Below are positions 4,683 through 11,597 of a stretch of 11,597 nt of DNA, piece by piece. How positions within the stretch are numbered: the first letter of the stretch is position 1; each line of letters begins with the position of its first letter. The notes beneath the pieces were generated by a model. It did not search any database, had not been told where the DNA came from, and worked only from the letters and a program-made list of their open reading frames with translations. The position numbers were made by a program, and so were the translations under genes. Source of the stretch: Anaerolineales bacterium (lineage in GTDB: Bacteria; Chloroflexota; Anaerolineae; Anaerolineales; UBA6663); assembly GCA_017999235.1 (NCBI GenBank), contig JAGOBN010000052.1, positions 1-11,597 of the forward strand, given 5' to 3'.

Positions 4683-6488
4683 ATGAGCGACAAGAATGGG
4701 CAGAAAGTAGTGGAGCTCCCCGGCATTGTGACCGTCCGCCAGTTGGCGACGCTGATCAAATCCAGCCCCATTGACATCATCAAGCAGCTGATGAGCAATG
4801 GGGTGATGGCGAATATCAACCAACAGCTGGATTTTGACACCGCCGCGCTGATCGCCCAAGAACTCGGTTACGAAGCCCGCCCCGAGCCCGTGGCCGCCGA
4901 AGAATCCGCGCCGGCCGCCGAAGCCGACACCGGCCCCGAGTGGCGCCGGATGATCGAAGCCGAGAACCCCGAAAACCTGCAGCTCCGCCCGCCGGTCGTC
5001 ACCATCCTGGGCCACGTGGACCACGGCAAGACTTCCCTGCTGGATGTGATCCGCAAGACCAATGTGGCCGGCGGCGAGGCCGGCGGCATCACCCAGCACA
5101 TCGGCGCCTACCAGGTGGAGCACAACGGCCGCAAGATCACGTTCCTGGATACCCCCGGCCACGAAGCCTTCACGGCCATGCGCGCGCGCGGCGCCCAGGC
5201 CACGGACATCGCCATCCTGGTGGTGGCCGCCGACGACGGCGTGATGCCGCAGACGCGCGAAGCCGCCGCCCACGCCAAGGCCGCGCGCGTGCCGATCATC
5301 GTGGCCCTCAACAAGGTGGACAAGCCCAACGCCAACCCGGAGCGGGTGAAGAACGAGCTGTCTGAAATCGAGCTGACCACCGACGAATGGGGCGGCAAGA
5401 CGATGGTGGTGCCGGTCTCGGCCAAGCAGAAATCCGGCATCGACGACCTGCTGGAAGCCATCCTGCTGGTGGCCGACGAGCAGACCAACATCAAGGCCAA
5501 CCCGGACAGCATCGCCTCCGGCACCGTGCTGGAAGCCAACCTTGACAAGGCCAAGGGCGTGCTGGCGACCCTGCTGATCCAGAACGGCACGCTGCACGGC
5601 GGCGACGTGGTGGTGGCCGGCTCCGCCCACGGCAAGATCCGGGCGATGTACAACGACAAGGGCAAGCCGATCCGCGAGGCCGGCCCGTCCGCGCCGGTGA
5701 GCATCCTGGGCCTGGCGGATGTGCCGGTCCCCGGCGACCTGTTCCGCGTGGTGGCCTCCGAACGCGAGGCGCGCTTGATCGTGGCCGAGCGCAAACTGGC
5801 GGCCAAAGAGGCCAAGAACGAACCCGCCAAGGCCGCCCCCAGCCTGGACCAGATCTTCGCCAAATTCAAGGCCGGCGAGGCCAAGGAACTGACGCTGATC
5901 GTCAAGGCCGACGCGCAGGGCTCGCTGGAGCCGATCGTAAACTCGCTCAACAAGTTGACCATCACCGACGGCCCCAAGATCAATGTGCTGTACGCCGAGA
6001 CCGGCAACGTCACCGAAAACGACGTGATGCTGGCCACGGCCTCCAGCGCCATCGTCATCGGGTTCTCGGTGTCGGCCGATGCCGCCGCCCAGCGCCTGGC
6101 CGAGACCAACGGCATCTCCATCCGCCAGTACGACGTGATCTACCGCCTGCTGGAAGACATCGAAAAGGCTCTCAAGGGCCTGCTGGAGCCGGAGTTCAAG
6201 CCGGTGGTCATCGGCAAGGCCGAGGTGCGCGCCATCTTCCACATCCCCAAGGTCGGCAACATCGCCGGCTGCGTGGTGCGCGAGGGCGAGCTGCGCCGGA
6301 ATGCCAAGGTGCGCGTCCTGCGCCAGAACAAGATCGAGCACGACGGCGAGCCGGGCTCGCTCAAGCGCGAAAAAGAGGATGTGCGCGAGGTCTCCAAGGG
6401 CATGGAGTGCGGCGTCAGCGTCAAGAACTTCGACGCGCTGAAAGTCGGCGATATTCTGGAGTTCTACGTCATTCAGCAGGTTCCGTAA
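4683..6488 (+). CDS. infB: Translation initiation factor IF-2
   Basis: A 601-residue translational GTPase that places initiator fMet-tRNA on the 30S subunit and promotes subunit joining. Seen: an N-terminal IF2N-type domain (about 12-65), a short acidic linker, then the G domain with G1 GHVDHGKT (110-117), switch element GGITQHI (134-140), G3 DTPGH (156-160), G4 NKVD (210-213) and G5 SAK (246-248). Domains II, III and IV follow; the C-terminal region including [20 protein letters not shown] is the fMet-tRNA-binding part. The protein lacks the long charged N-terminal extension of enterobacterial IF2 (about 890 aa) and matches the short bacterial form. The ATG at 4683 has GGAGG 5 nt upstream; an upstream in-frame TTG (4671) overlaps that Shine-Dalgarno and is not the start. 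The gene lies in the expected operon position between ylxR and rbfA. Confidence 0.98.
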   Translation: MSDKNGQKVVELPGIVTVRQLATLIKSSPIDIIKQLMSNGVMANINQQLDFDTAALIAQELGYEARPEPVAAEESAPAAEADTGPEWRRMIEAENPENLQLRPPVVTILGHVDHGKTSLLDVIRKTNVAGGEAGGITQHIGAYQVEHNGRKITFLDTPGHEAFTAMRARGAQATDIAILVVAADDGVMPQTREAAAHAKAARVPIIVALNKVDKPNANPERVKNELSEIELTTDEWGGKTMVVPVSAKQKSGIDDLLEAILLVADEQTNIKANPDSIASGTVLEANLDKAKGVLATLLIQNGTLHGGDVVVAGSAHGKIRAMYNDKGKPIREAGPSAPVSILGLADVPVPGDLFRVVASEREARLIVAERKLAAKEAKNEPAKAAPSLDQIFAKFKAGEAKELTLIVKADAQGSLEPIVNSLNKLTITDGPKINVLYAETGNVTENDVMLATASSAIVIGFSVSADAAAQRLAETNGISIRQYDVIYRLLEDIEKALKGLLEPEFKPVVIGKAEVRAIFHIPKVGNIAGCVVREGELRRNAKVRVLRQNKIEHDGEPGSLKREKEDVREVSKGMECGVSVKNFDALKVGDILEFYVIQQVP

Positions 6489-6502
6489 GGTAACCTAGCG
6501 GG

Positions 6503-6536
6503 GCGGCCGGCCGATGGCGGCGCGGCCGCCGGCCGC
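6503..6536 (+). repeat. GC inverted repeat between infB and rbfA
   Basis: GCGGCCGG (6503-6510) and CCGGCCGC (6529-6536) are perfect 8-base complements around an 18-nt GC-rich loop that can itself pair. It fills most of the 62-bp infB-rbfA gap and has no T-run on its 3' side. It is one of several hairpins found only at gene junctions in this operon; possibly an mRNA-stability or pausing element. Confidence 0.4.
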
Positions 6537-6550
6537 TCGGATCAATCCAC

Positions 6551-6949
6551 ATGCCAACTCCAATTCGTCAAAAACGCGTGGCTGAACGCCTGCGGCTGGA
6601 GATCTCGGATCTGCTGCAGCGCGACCTGAAAGACCCCCGGCTGACGCTGGCCACGGTGACCCGCGTCACGATCGACCGGGAACTCTCCCACGCCGATGTC
6701 TACGTCTCCAACCTGGGCGAGGCGGCCGATCACGAAGCGCTGCTGGCCGCCCTGCACAGCGCGGCCGGCTTTATCCGGCGCGAGGTGGGCCGGCGGGTGC
6801 GTCTGCGCTTAACGCCCGAGCTGGAGTTCCACTGGGACCCCGGCATGGAGAACGTGGAGCAGGTGGCGCAGCTGCTGGATAAGCTCAAGGCCGCGGCCCC
6901 CGAGCCGCCGGCCCCCGCCGAGGCCGATGACGCCGACGCCGCCCGCTGA
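6551..6949 (+). CDS. rbfA: Ribosome-binding factor A
   Basis: A 132-residue single-KH-domain protein that binds the immature 30S subunit and helps mature the 5' end of 16S rRNA. Visible: the basic N-terminal helix (RQKRVAERLRLEISDLLQRDLKDPRL), the beta strand pair ATVTRVTID and ADVYVSNLG, and the KH-type kinked helix around SAAGFIRREVGRRVRLR, followed by PELEFHWDPG. All are family features in order. The last 20 residues are a Pro/Ala/acidic tail likely to be disordered. Length is normal (about 120-135). It starts 62 bp after infB; the Shine-Dalgarno is weak. Its 3' end overlaps the nrnA start by 23 bp. Confidence 0.95.
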   Translation: MPTPIRQKRVAERLRLEISDLLQRDLKDPRLTLATVTRVTIDRELSHADVYVSNLGEAADHEALLAALHSAAGFIRREVGRRVRLRLTPELEFHWDPGMENVEQVAQLLDKLKAAAPEPPAPAEADDADAAR

Positions 6950-7910
6950 CGCCGCGCTGGCCGCCGCCCGCCGGCGGGTGGCGCGCGCCGAGCGCGCCTG
7001 GGTGCTCACGCACTTGGCCCCGGATGGCGACGCCATTGGTTCGCTGCTCGGGCTGGGGTGGGCGCTGCGCGCCGCCGGCCAGTCGGTCAGCCTGCTGTGC
7101 GTCGATCCCGCGCCGGAGGCCTTTCGGTTCCTGAGCGGCGCGGATGAGATCGCGGCGCGCCTGCCGGCCGGCCCGGTGGACCTGATTGTGGCCGTGGACG
7201 CCGCCGATCTGGGCCGGCTGGGCGCTTTGGGCGAGCAGCTTCCGCGCCCGCCCGATCTCCAGTTTGATCATCACCTCACTAACCCCGGCTACGCGGCGGT
7301 CAACGTCATTGATGTGGCGGCCGCTTCCACGGCGGAATTAATCACGGCGCATCTGCCGGCTCTGGACCTGCCGCTCACCCGGCCCAGCGCGGAAGCGCTG
7401 CTGGCCGGCGTGATCACCGACACCCTCGGCTTCCGCACCTCCAACACCACCGCGCGAACGCTCGGCCTGGCCCAGACGCTTATCGCGGCCGGCGCCGCGC
7501 TGCCCGAGATCTATGACCGCGCCTTCTACAAGCGCTCGTTCGGGGCGGTGCGCTTCTGGGGCGAGGGGCTGACGCAAGTGCGGCTGGAGGGCCGGCTGGT
7601 CTGGACTTCGCTGACGCTGGAAGCGCGGCGCGCCGCCGGCTATTACGGCCAAGGCGATGCCGACCTCATCAACGTGCTCAGCTCGGTGCGCGAGGCCGAT
7701 ATCGCCGTCATCTTTGTCGAGCGGCCGGAGGGCAAGGTGAAGGTCAGTTGGCGCGCCGCCCCCGGCTTCAACGTGGCCGGCCTGGCGGCCGAGTTCGGGG
7801 GCGGGGGGCATGCGCCGGCGGCCGGCGCGGAGCTCACCGGCAGCGTGGCCGACGTGGAAACGCGCGTGCTGGCGGCCACCCGCGCCTTGCTCACCCCGGC
7901 GGCGCGGTAA
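6927..7910 (+). CDS. nrnA: DHH/DHHA1 phosphoesterase, NrnA-type oligoribonuclease/pAp phosphatase
   Basis: A 327-residue metal-dependent phosphoesterase of the DHH superfamily. NrnA enzymes degrade short RNAs (2-5 nt) left by mRNA decay and dephosphorylate pAp from sulfate assimilation. Seen: motif I HLAPDGDAIGS (His29, Asp33, Asp35), motif II VDAAD (Asp91), the name-giving DHH (114-116), a further acidic motif ITDT (Asp165), and the C-terminal DHHA1 domain with the glycine-rich substrate loop GGGGHAPAAG (291-300). All expected metal ligands are present. The ATG at 6927 lies inside the rbfA end (23-bp overlap), with GAGG 3 nt before it, which points to translational coupling. The position between rbfA and truB is the usual one in many Gram-positive and Chloroflexota-like operons. 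A c-di-AMP or pGpG phosphodiesterase role of related DHH proteins cannot be excluded. Confidence 0.92.
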   Translation: MTPTPPADAALAAARRRVARAERAWVLTHLAPDGDAIGSLLGLGWALRAAGQSVSLLCVDPAPEAFRFLSGADEIAARLPAGPVDLIVAVDAADLGRLGALGEQLPRPPDLQFDHHLTNPGYAAVNVIDVAAASTAELITAHLPALDLPLTRPSAEALLAGVITDTLGFRTSNTTARTLGLAQTLIAAGAALPEIYDRAFYKRSFGAVRFWGEGLTQVRLEGRLVWTSLTLEARRAAGYYGQGDADLINVLSSVREADIAVIFVERPEGKVKVSWRAAPGFNVAGLAAEFGGGGHAPAAGAELTGSVADVETRVLAATRALLTPAAR

Positions 7911-7916
7911 GCGGCC

Positions 7917-8792
7917 GTGATCTCCAGCCTCCTGCTGATTGATAAACCCACCGGCCCCACTTCGCACGATGTGGTGGCCATTGTGCGGCGCGGCGCGCAG
8001 GAAAAGCGCGTGGGCCACGCCGGCACCCTGGACCCGCTGGCCACCGGCTTGCTGGTGGTCTGCCTGGGCGCGGCCACGCGGTTGAGCGAGTATCTGCTGG
8101 GCGAGGACAAGACGTATGCGGCGCGGGTGCGCTTTGGGCAGGCCACCAACACTTACGACGCCGACGGCGAGGTGACGGCGGCCAGCAGCCAGCTGCCCGA
8201 GCGCGCGGCGGTGGAAGCGGCCCTGGCGCCGCTGCGCGGCCCGATCCAGCAGCGGCCGCCGGCGTTCTCGGCCATCAAGCGCGGCGGCCAGCGCGCCTAC
8301 ACCCTGGCGCGGCGCGGCGAAGCGGTGGAGCTGGAGCCGCGCCCCGTGACCATCCACGCCCTGGAATTGACCGACTGGGCGCCGCCGGAGGCGAGCCTGC
8401 TGGTGCGCTGCACGGCCGGCACCTACATCCGCTCACTGGCGCATGACCTGGGCCAGGCGCTGGGCTGCGGCGCGCATCTGACCGCGCTGCGGCGCACGGC
8501 GGCCGGCCACTTTGACCTGGCCGCGGCGGTGTCCCTGGCCCAGCTGCAGGCCGATTTCGCCGCCGGCGCCTGGACCCGGCACTGCCGGCCGATGGACGAA
8601 GCCGTGCCGGCCTGGCCGGCCGTGCGCCTGACCGCCGACGAGGCCTGGCGCGTGCAGCACGGCCAAATGCTCCGCCTGACCGCGGCCGACACGGAATTTG
8701 GCCGCGCGTATAATCCGGCCGGCGAATTCTTCGCCATCCTGCGCGCCGACCGGGCGGCGGGGATCTGGCGTCCCGAGAAAGTTTTGCTATAA
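7917..8792 (+). CDS. truB: tRNA pseudouridine(55) synthase
   Basis: A 291-residue enzyme that isomerises U55 in the T-loop of tRNAs to pseudouridine. Visible: N-terminal LLLIDKPTGPTSHD, the catalytic motif GHAGTLDPLATGLL with Asp39 as nucleophile, the KTY motif of motif II (about 62-64), RPPAFSAIKRGGQRAYTLAR, and GTYIRSLAHDLGQALG with the LRRTAAGHF block. A C-terminal PUA-like domain (about 230-291) completes the normal TruB architecture. The start is GTG at 7917, 6 bp after nrnA, because the family N-terminus begins exactly there and no ATG fits. The spacing implies coupled translation with nrnA. Confidence 0.96.
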   Translation: MISSLLLIDKPTGPTSHDVVAIVRRGAQEKRVGHAGTLDPLATGLLVVCLGAATRLSEYLLGEDKTYAARVRFGQATNTYDADGEVTAASSQLPERAAVEAALAPLRGPIQQRPPAFSAIKRGGQRAYTLARRGEAVELEPRPVTIHALELTDWAPPEASLLVRCTAGTYIRSLAHDLGQALGCGAHLTALRRTAAGHFDLAAAVSLAQLQADFAAGAWTRHCRPMDEAVPAWPAVRLTADEAWRVQHGQMLRLTAADTEFGRAYNPAGEFFAILRADRAAGIWRPEKVLL

Positions 8793-8793
8793 A
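8765..8793 (+). promoter_or_regulatory. Possible internal promoter for ribF
   Basis: An extended -10 element, TGC-TATAAA (hexamer 8788-8793), overlaps the truB stop codon, with a weak -35 candidate CTGGCG (8765-8770) at 17 bp. The predicted start near 8800 would leave only about 10 nt before the ribF ATG, with no Shine-Dalgarno, so a nearly leaderless ribF mRNA is conceivable. It shares the TGC spacer element with the two promoters near nusA. The -35 is poor, so this is tentative. Confidence 0.28.
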
Positions 8794-8809
8794 TTTCGGC
8801 CGATCACTT

Positions 8810-9745
8810 ATGCAGCAGACTACGGCGTTAACGGCTTTGCAGTTGGACCGCCCGGCCTATGTGGCAATTGGCGCATTTGACGGCGTCCACCGCGGTCATC
8901 AAGCCCTGATCGGGGAGATGGCGCGCCGCGCGCAGGCCGCCGGCCGCGCCGCCGTGGTGATCACGTTTTACCCGCATCCGTCGGTGTTCCTGCGCGGCCG
9001 GCGCCCGTCGTTCTACCTGTCCACCCCGGAAGCCAAGGCCGAGTACCTGGCCGCCCTGGGCGTGGACGCGCTGGTGACGCACGCCTTTGACGCCGACTTC
9101 GCCGCCATCACGGCCGCCGCCTACGTGGAGCAGCTGGTGCGCTTCGCGCGCTTGAGCGAGCTGTGGTGCGGGGCTGATTTTGCGCTGGGCCATAACCGCG
9201 AAGGGAACGTGCCATATTTGCAGGCCGCCGGCGCGCGGCTGGGCTTCACCGTCAACGTGCGGACGCCGGTGCAGCTCGACGGCGAGATCATCTCCAGCAC
9301 CCGCGTGCGCCAGTGTCTGCGGGATGGCGCCGTGGAAGAGGCCGCGCGCGCCCTGGGCCGGCCGTTTCGCGCCTCCGGCGTGGTGGTGGCCGGCACCCAG
9401 CGCGGGCGCACCCTCGGCATTCCCACCGCCAATTTGGCCGTTTCAGAGGAGCACGCCCTGCCGGCCACCGGGGTCTATGCCTGCCGCGTAGACCTGGGCG
9501 CGGGGGAATGGGCGGCGGCCGTAACCAATATCGGCTTCCGGCCGACCTTCAATTCGACCGAGCCGCATTTGACGCTGGAGGCGCACCTCCTGGATTTCGC
9601 CGGGGATTTATACGGCCGCACCTTGGCCGTGGAATTTGTGGCGCGGCTGCGCCCGGAGCAGAAATTCGCCGGCGTGGCGGCCCTGGTGGCTCAGATCCAC
9701 GCTGATATCGCGGCTGCCCGGCAGCGGCTGGCGGCGGACCAATAA
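8810..9745 (+). CDS. ribF: Bifunctional riboflavin kinase/FAD synthetase
   Basis: A 311-residue enzyme that phosphorylates riboflavin to FMN and adenylates FMN to FAD. The N-terminal nucleotidyltransferase domain (about 1-185) shows GAFDGVHRGH (21-30, where the family often has GNFDGVH), TFYPHP, WCGADFALGHNREGN and ISSTRVR (161-167). The C-terminal riboflavin kinase domain (about 186-305) shows GRTLGIPTANL (199-209), NIGFRPTF, the conserved Glu of LEAHLLDF and DLYG. Both activities are therefore predicted. Length is typical (about 300-320). The ATG at 8810 is 17 bp after truB; no Shine-Dalgarno is visible. The FAD produced is the cofactor expected for a ThyX-type enzyme, and the next gene is of that family. 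Confidence 0.96.
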   Translation: MQQTTALTALQLDRPAYVAIGAFDGVHRGHQALIGEMARRAQAAGRAAVVITFYPHPSVFLRGRRPSFYLSTPEAKAEYLAALGVDALVTHAFDADFAAITAAAYVEQLVRFARLSELWCGADFALGHNREGNVPYLQAAGARLGFTVNVRTPVQLDGEIISSTRVRQCLRDGAVEEAARALGRPFRASGVVVAGTQRGRTLGIPTANLAVSEEHALPATGVYACRVDLGAGEWAAAVTNIGFRPTFNSTEPHLTLEAHLLDFAGDLYGRTLAVEFVARLRPEQKFAGVAALVAQIHADIAAARQRLAADQ

Positions 9746-9785
9746 AACTAAATCCCAAGCGCCGCATCCTGAATCCGAAACCGTT

Positions 9786-11213
9786 ATGCCCGAACGTCAG
9801 GTTTATCTCCTCAACCCGAAGGACCTCAGCCCCGAGACGATTGCCGTGGCCTTCGCCAAGACCTCGCGCAGCCCGGAGTCGTTTCGCGAGATCGCGGCCG
9901 AACTGAGCGCCGCCGCCGCCGCGCAGTTTCACGAGCGCTGGGTGGTGGGCTATGGCCACGCCAGCGTGGCCGAGCACGCCGTCCTGCACATCGCGGTGGA
10001 GAACCTCTCCCGGCTGGCGATTGAGTGTCTGGAATCCAACCGCCTGGCGTCGTATACCGAGAAGTCCACGCGCTACCAGATGTGGGGGCCGGAGGATTTC
10101 TTCACGCCGCCGGCCGTGGCCGCCAGCCGCCACGCTGAACTCTACCGCCAGACCTGCCGGCGGCTGTTCGCGGTGTATCAAGAGACCCTGGAGCCGGTGC
10201 GCCGGCTGATGGAGTCCCAGCATCCCCGGCGGGCCGGCGAGACCGAGGCCAAATGGGAAGGCCGGCTGCGCTCGAAGTATGTGGATCATTGCCGCTTTCT
10301 GCTGCCGGCGGCGGCGCTGGCCAACGTGGGCGTGACCGCCAACGCCCGCACGCTGGAGAGCGCCATCCGCAAACTGCTCTCGCATCCGCTGGAGGAAGCG
10401 CGCGCGGTGGGGGAGGCGATCAAGCAGGTGGCGCAGGCCGAGACGCCCACCCTGGTCAAATATGCGGAAGTGGCGCCTTACCAGGTGGAGACGGCGGCGG
10501 CCCTGACGCGCGCGGCGCGCAGCGTGGCCGGCCGGCCGCCGGCGGCCGCCGCGGTCACCGCGGCTTTGATCGACTATGACCCCCAGGCCGAAGACAAGTT
10601 TCTGGCGGCGTGTTTGTACCGCTACGGCGGCGCGAGCCTGGCCGAGTGCCGGGCGGTGGTGGCCGGCCTGGAAGCCGCGCAGCGGGCGGCCCTGGCCGAC
10701 GAGGCGCTGGGCCGGCTGGGGAAATTCGACCAGCCCCTGCGCGAGCTGGAGCACGTCAGCTACACCTTTGACGTGCTGATGGATCAGGGCGGCTATTTTG
10801 AGCTGAAGCGCCATCGGATGATGACGCAAAGCCCGCAGCGCCTGACCGCGCAGCTGGGGTATGCCACGCCGCGCGCGATCGACGCGGCCGGCTGCGCGCC
10901 GGCCTACCATGCCGCCATGCGGGCCGCCGCCGACGCCTATGCGGTTCTGGCCGCCGACTGGCCGGAGGACGCCAGCTACCTGGTCCCCAATGGCTTTAAC
11001 CGCCGGGTGCTGATGACGCTCAACTTGCGCCAAGCCTGCCACCTGATCGAACTCCGCACCGCGCCCAACGCCCATTTCTCGGTGCGGCGCACCGCCGGCC
11101 AGATGTATGCCGCCCTGCGCGCCGTGCATCCGCTGCTGGCGCGCTATGTGCGGGTGCAGGACCGGCCGGCCTGGCCGGCGGTGGAAGCCGAGTTCTTTGC
11201 CTCCGTGGTGTGA
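9786..11213 (+). CDS. FAD-dependent thymidylate synthase-like protein with two tandem ThyX domains
   Basis: A 475-residue protein about twice the size of classical ThyX (220-300 aa), which makes dTMP from dUMP with FAD and methylene-tetrahydrofolate. The N-terminal half has GYGHASVAEHA (55-65), then SNR (84-86) where ThyX has RHR, followed by ASYTEKSTRY with Ser94 and Arg96, and later CRFLLP (169-174) and NARTLESAI (186-194). The C-terminal half has LEHVSYTFD (321-329), an intact RHR (342-344), then MMTQSPQR with Arg352 at the Ser position, a Ser397 where ThyX has the Arg of ARxxLP, and NLRQACHLIELR (413-424), matching the ThyX NxRELxHFxxLR motif. The residues are thus divided between the halves. 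The start is ATG 9786; the frame is open further upstream, inside ribF, but without family similarity. It lies 40 bp after ribF. True thymidylate synthase activity is uncertain; an altered activity is possible. Confidence 0.85.
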   Translation: MPERQVYLLNPKDLSPETIAVAFAKTSRSPESFREIAAELSAAAAAQFHERWVVGYGHASVAEHAVLHIAVENLSRLAIECLESNRLASYTEKSTRYQMWGPEDFFTPPAVAASRHAELYRQTCRRLFAVYQETLEPVRRLMESQHPRRAGETEAKWEGRLRSKYVDHCRFLLPAAALANVGVTANARTLESAIRKLLSHPLEEARAVGEAIKQVAQAETPTLVKYAEVAPYQVETAAALTRAARSVAGRPPAAAAVTAALIDYDPQAEDKFLAACLYRYGGASLAECRAVVAGLEAAQRAALADEALGRLGKFDQPLRELEHVSYTFDVLMDQGGYFELKRHRMMTQSPQRLTAQLGYATPRAIDAAGCAPAYHAAMRAAADAYAVLAADWPEDASYLVPNGFNRRVLMTLNLRQACHLIELRTAPNAHFSVRRTAGQMYAALRAVHPLLARYVRVQDRPAWPAVEAEFFASVV

Positions 11214-11231
11214 AGGGGTTTAATCCGACTC

Positions 11232-11597
11232 ATGACCCGACCGATCCACGTTTTGCTGGTGGCCGATCCCGATGACGCCGCGCTGACCCTGCTCGACGAA
11301 CTGCGGCGCAATGACTACGCGCCGACCTGGGAACGGGTGGAGACCTCGGCCGACCTGCGCGCCGCGCTGACGCGTGGGGGCTGGGATCTCATCCTGGCGG
11401 AGTACGCGCTCAAACATTTCAGCGCCGCCGCGGCCCTGGCCGTGCTGCGGGATTCCGGGCTGGATATCCCTATCCTGGTCTTGACCGATGCGGCCGAGCC
11501 GGAGAATATGCGCGCCGCGCTGAGCCTGGGCGCGCACGACTGCATCCGCCTCCAGAACCCGGCCCGGCTGGTGCCGGCCGTGGAACGCGAGGTGCGG
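11232..11597 (+). CDS. Receiver-domain protein with degenerate phosphorylation site (3' end outside window)
   Basis: The first 122 residues of a protein that runs off the window. The segment folds like a CheY-type receiver: VLLVADPDD (7-15) with an acidic pocket, ADLRAAL, WDLILAEYALKHF, then IPILVLTD (80-87) and LGAHDCIRLQNPARLVPAVEREVR. The family usually has DxxLP-type text with the phospho-accepting Asp at the residue that is here Glu57, and a Lys in the last motif (GAxDYxxK) that is here Leu. Thr86 is kept. Loss of Asp and Lys suggests a pseudo-receiver that is not phosphorylated in the usual way; Glu can mimic the phosphorylated state. The end block RLVPAVERE is typical of receivers fused to PAS, histidine kinase or GGDEF modules. 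The start is ATG 11232, 18 bp after the ThyX-like gene, with AGGGG 13 nt upstream (poor spacing). The output domain is unknown. Confidence 0.82.
   Translation, partial: MTRPIHVLLVADPDDAALTLLDELRRNDYAPTWERVETSADLRAALTRGGWDLILAEYALKHFSAAAALAVLRDSGLDIPILVLTDAAEPENMRAALSLGAHDCIRLQNPARLVPAVEREVR

Noticed and set aside
4434..6341. 635-codon open frame on the - strand across infB
   Set aside because: Shadow of IF2; a His/Gly/Leu/Val-rich translation without motifs, the same GC-bias effect.
9636..9785. 50-residue upstream extension of the ThyX-like protein
   Set aside because: It overlaps the ribF 3' end in another frame, lacks any ThyX similarity, and the ATG at 9786 begins directly before the family-like sequence.
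9549..11129. 526-codon open frame on the - strand across ribF and the ThyX-like gene
   Set aside because: Spans two convincing + strand genes and shows no family features.

Overview
The window is 11.6 kb of high-GC bacterial DNA holding one of the most conserved transcription/translation gene clusters. The gene order is nusA-ylxR-infB-rbfA-nrnA-truB-ribF. A short IF2 (601 aa), a NusA with an acidic then lysine-rich tail, a tandem-domain ThyX-like protein after ribF and strong G/C at third codon positions suggest a member of the Chloroflexota (Anaerolineae-like). That placement comes from gene content and protein style only and is of moderate confidence. All genes except one lie on the + strand.

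Left part (1-1594): the C-terminal third of aspartyl-tRNA synthetase (aspS, cut by the window edge) is followed after 54 bp, which hold a perfect hairpin, by an adenosine deaminase-family gene (add). Region 1595-1874 has no convincing protein gene. It holds a lower-GC 33-nt hairpin, a second hairpin, a multi-stem RNA-like segment with a GAAA tetraloop, and a strong bidirectional intrinsic terminator. I read it as a candidate small structured RNA or a structured 3' UTR of add.

Middle (1875-2406): a small three-helix membrane protein with an arginine-rich tail is encoded on the - strand. It is divergent from nusA. The 196-bp space between them carries two back-to-back extended -10 promoters embedded in a nested 64-bp dyad, then a terminator-like hairpin in the nusA leader. 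This looks like the control region of the operon.

Operon (2407-9745): nusA (transcription termination/antitermination factor), ylxR (RNase P-associated small protein), infB (IF2), rbfA (30S maturation), nrnA (nano-RNA/pAp phosphatase of the DHH family), truB (tRNA U55 pseudouridine synthase) and ribF (flavin kinase/FAD synthetase) are tightly packed. They connect transcription, ribosome assembly, initiation, RNA turnover and tRNA modification. rimP, which usually precedes nusA, and the L7Ae-like gene often found between ylxR and infB are both absent here. The infB Shine-Dalgarno lies in a small hairpin.

Right end (9786-11597): a 475-aa protein with two ThyX folds whose active-site residues appear to be divided between the two halves. 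It is followed by the start of a protein with a receiver domain lacking the phospho-acceptor Asp and the conserved Lys; this gene runs off the window.

The observations most worth a second look are the tandem ThyX with complementary loss of active-site residues, the structured RNA candidate at 1667-1866, the dyad/divergent-promoter control region with its nusA leader hairpin, and the pseudo-receiver.
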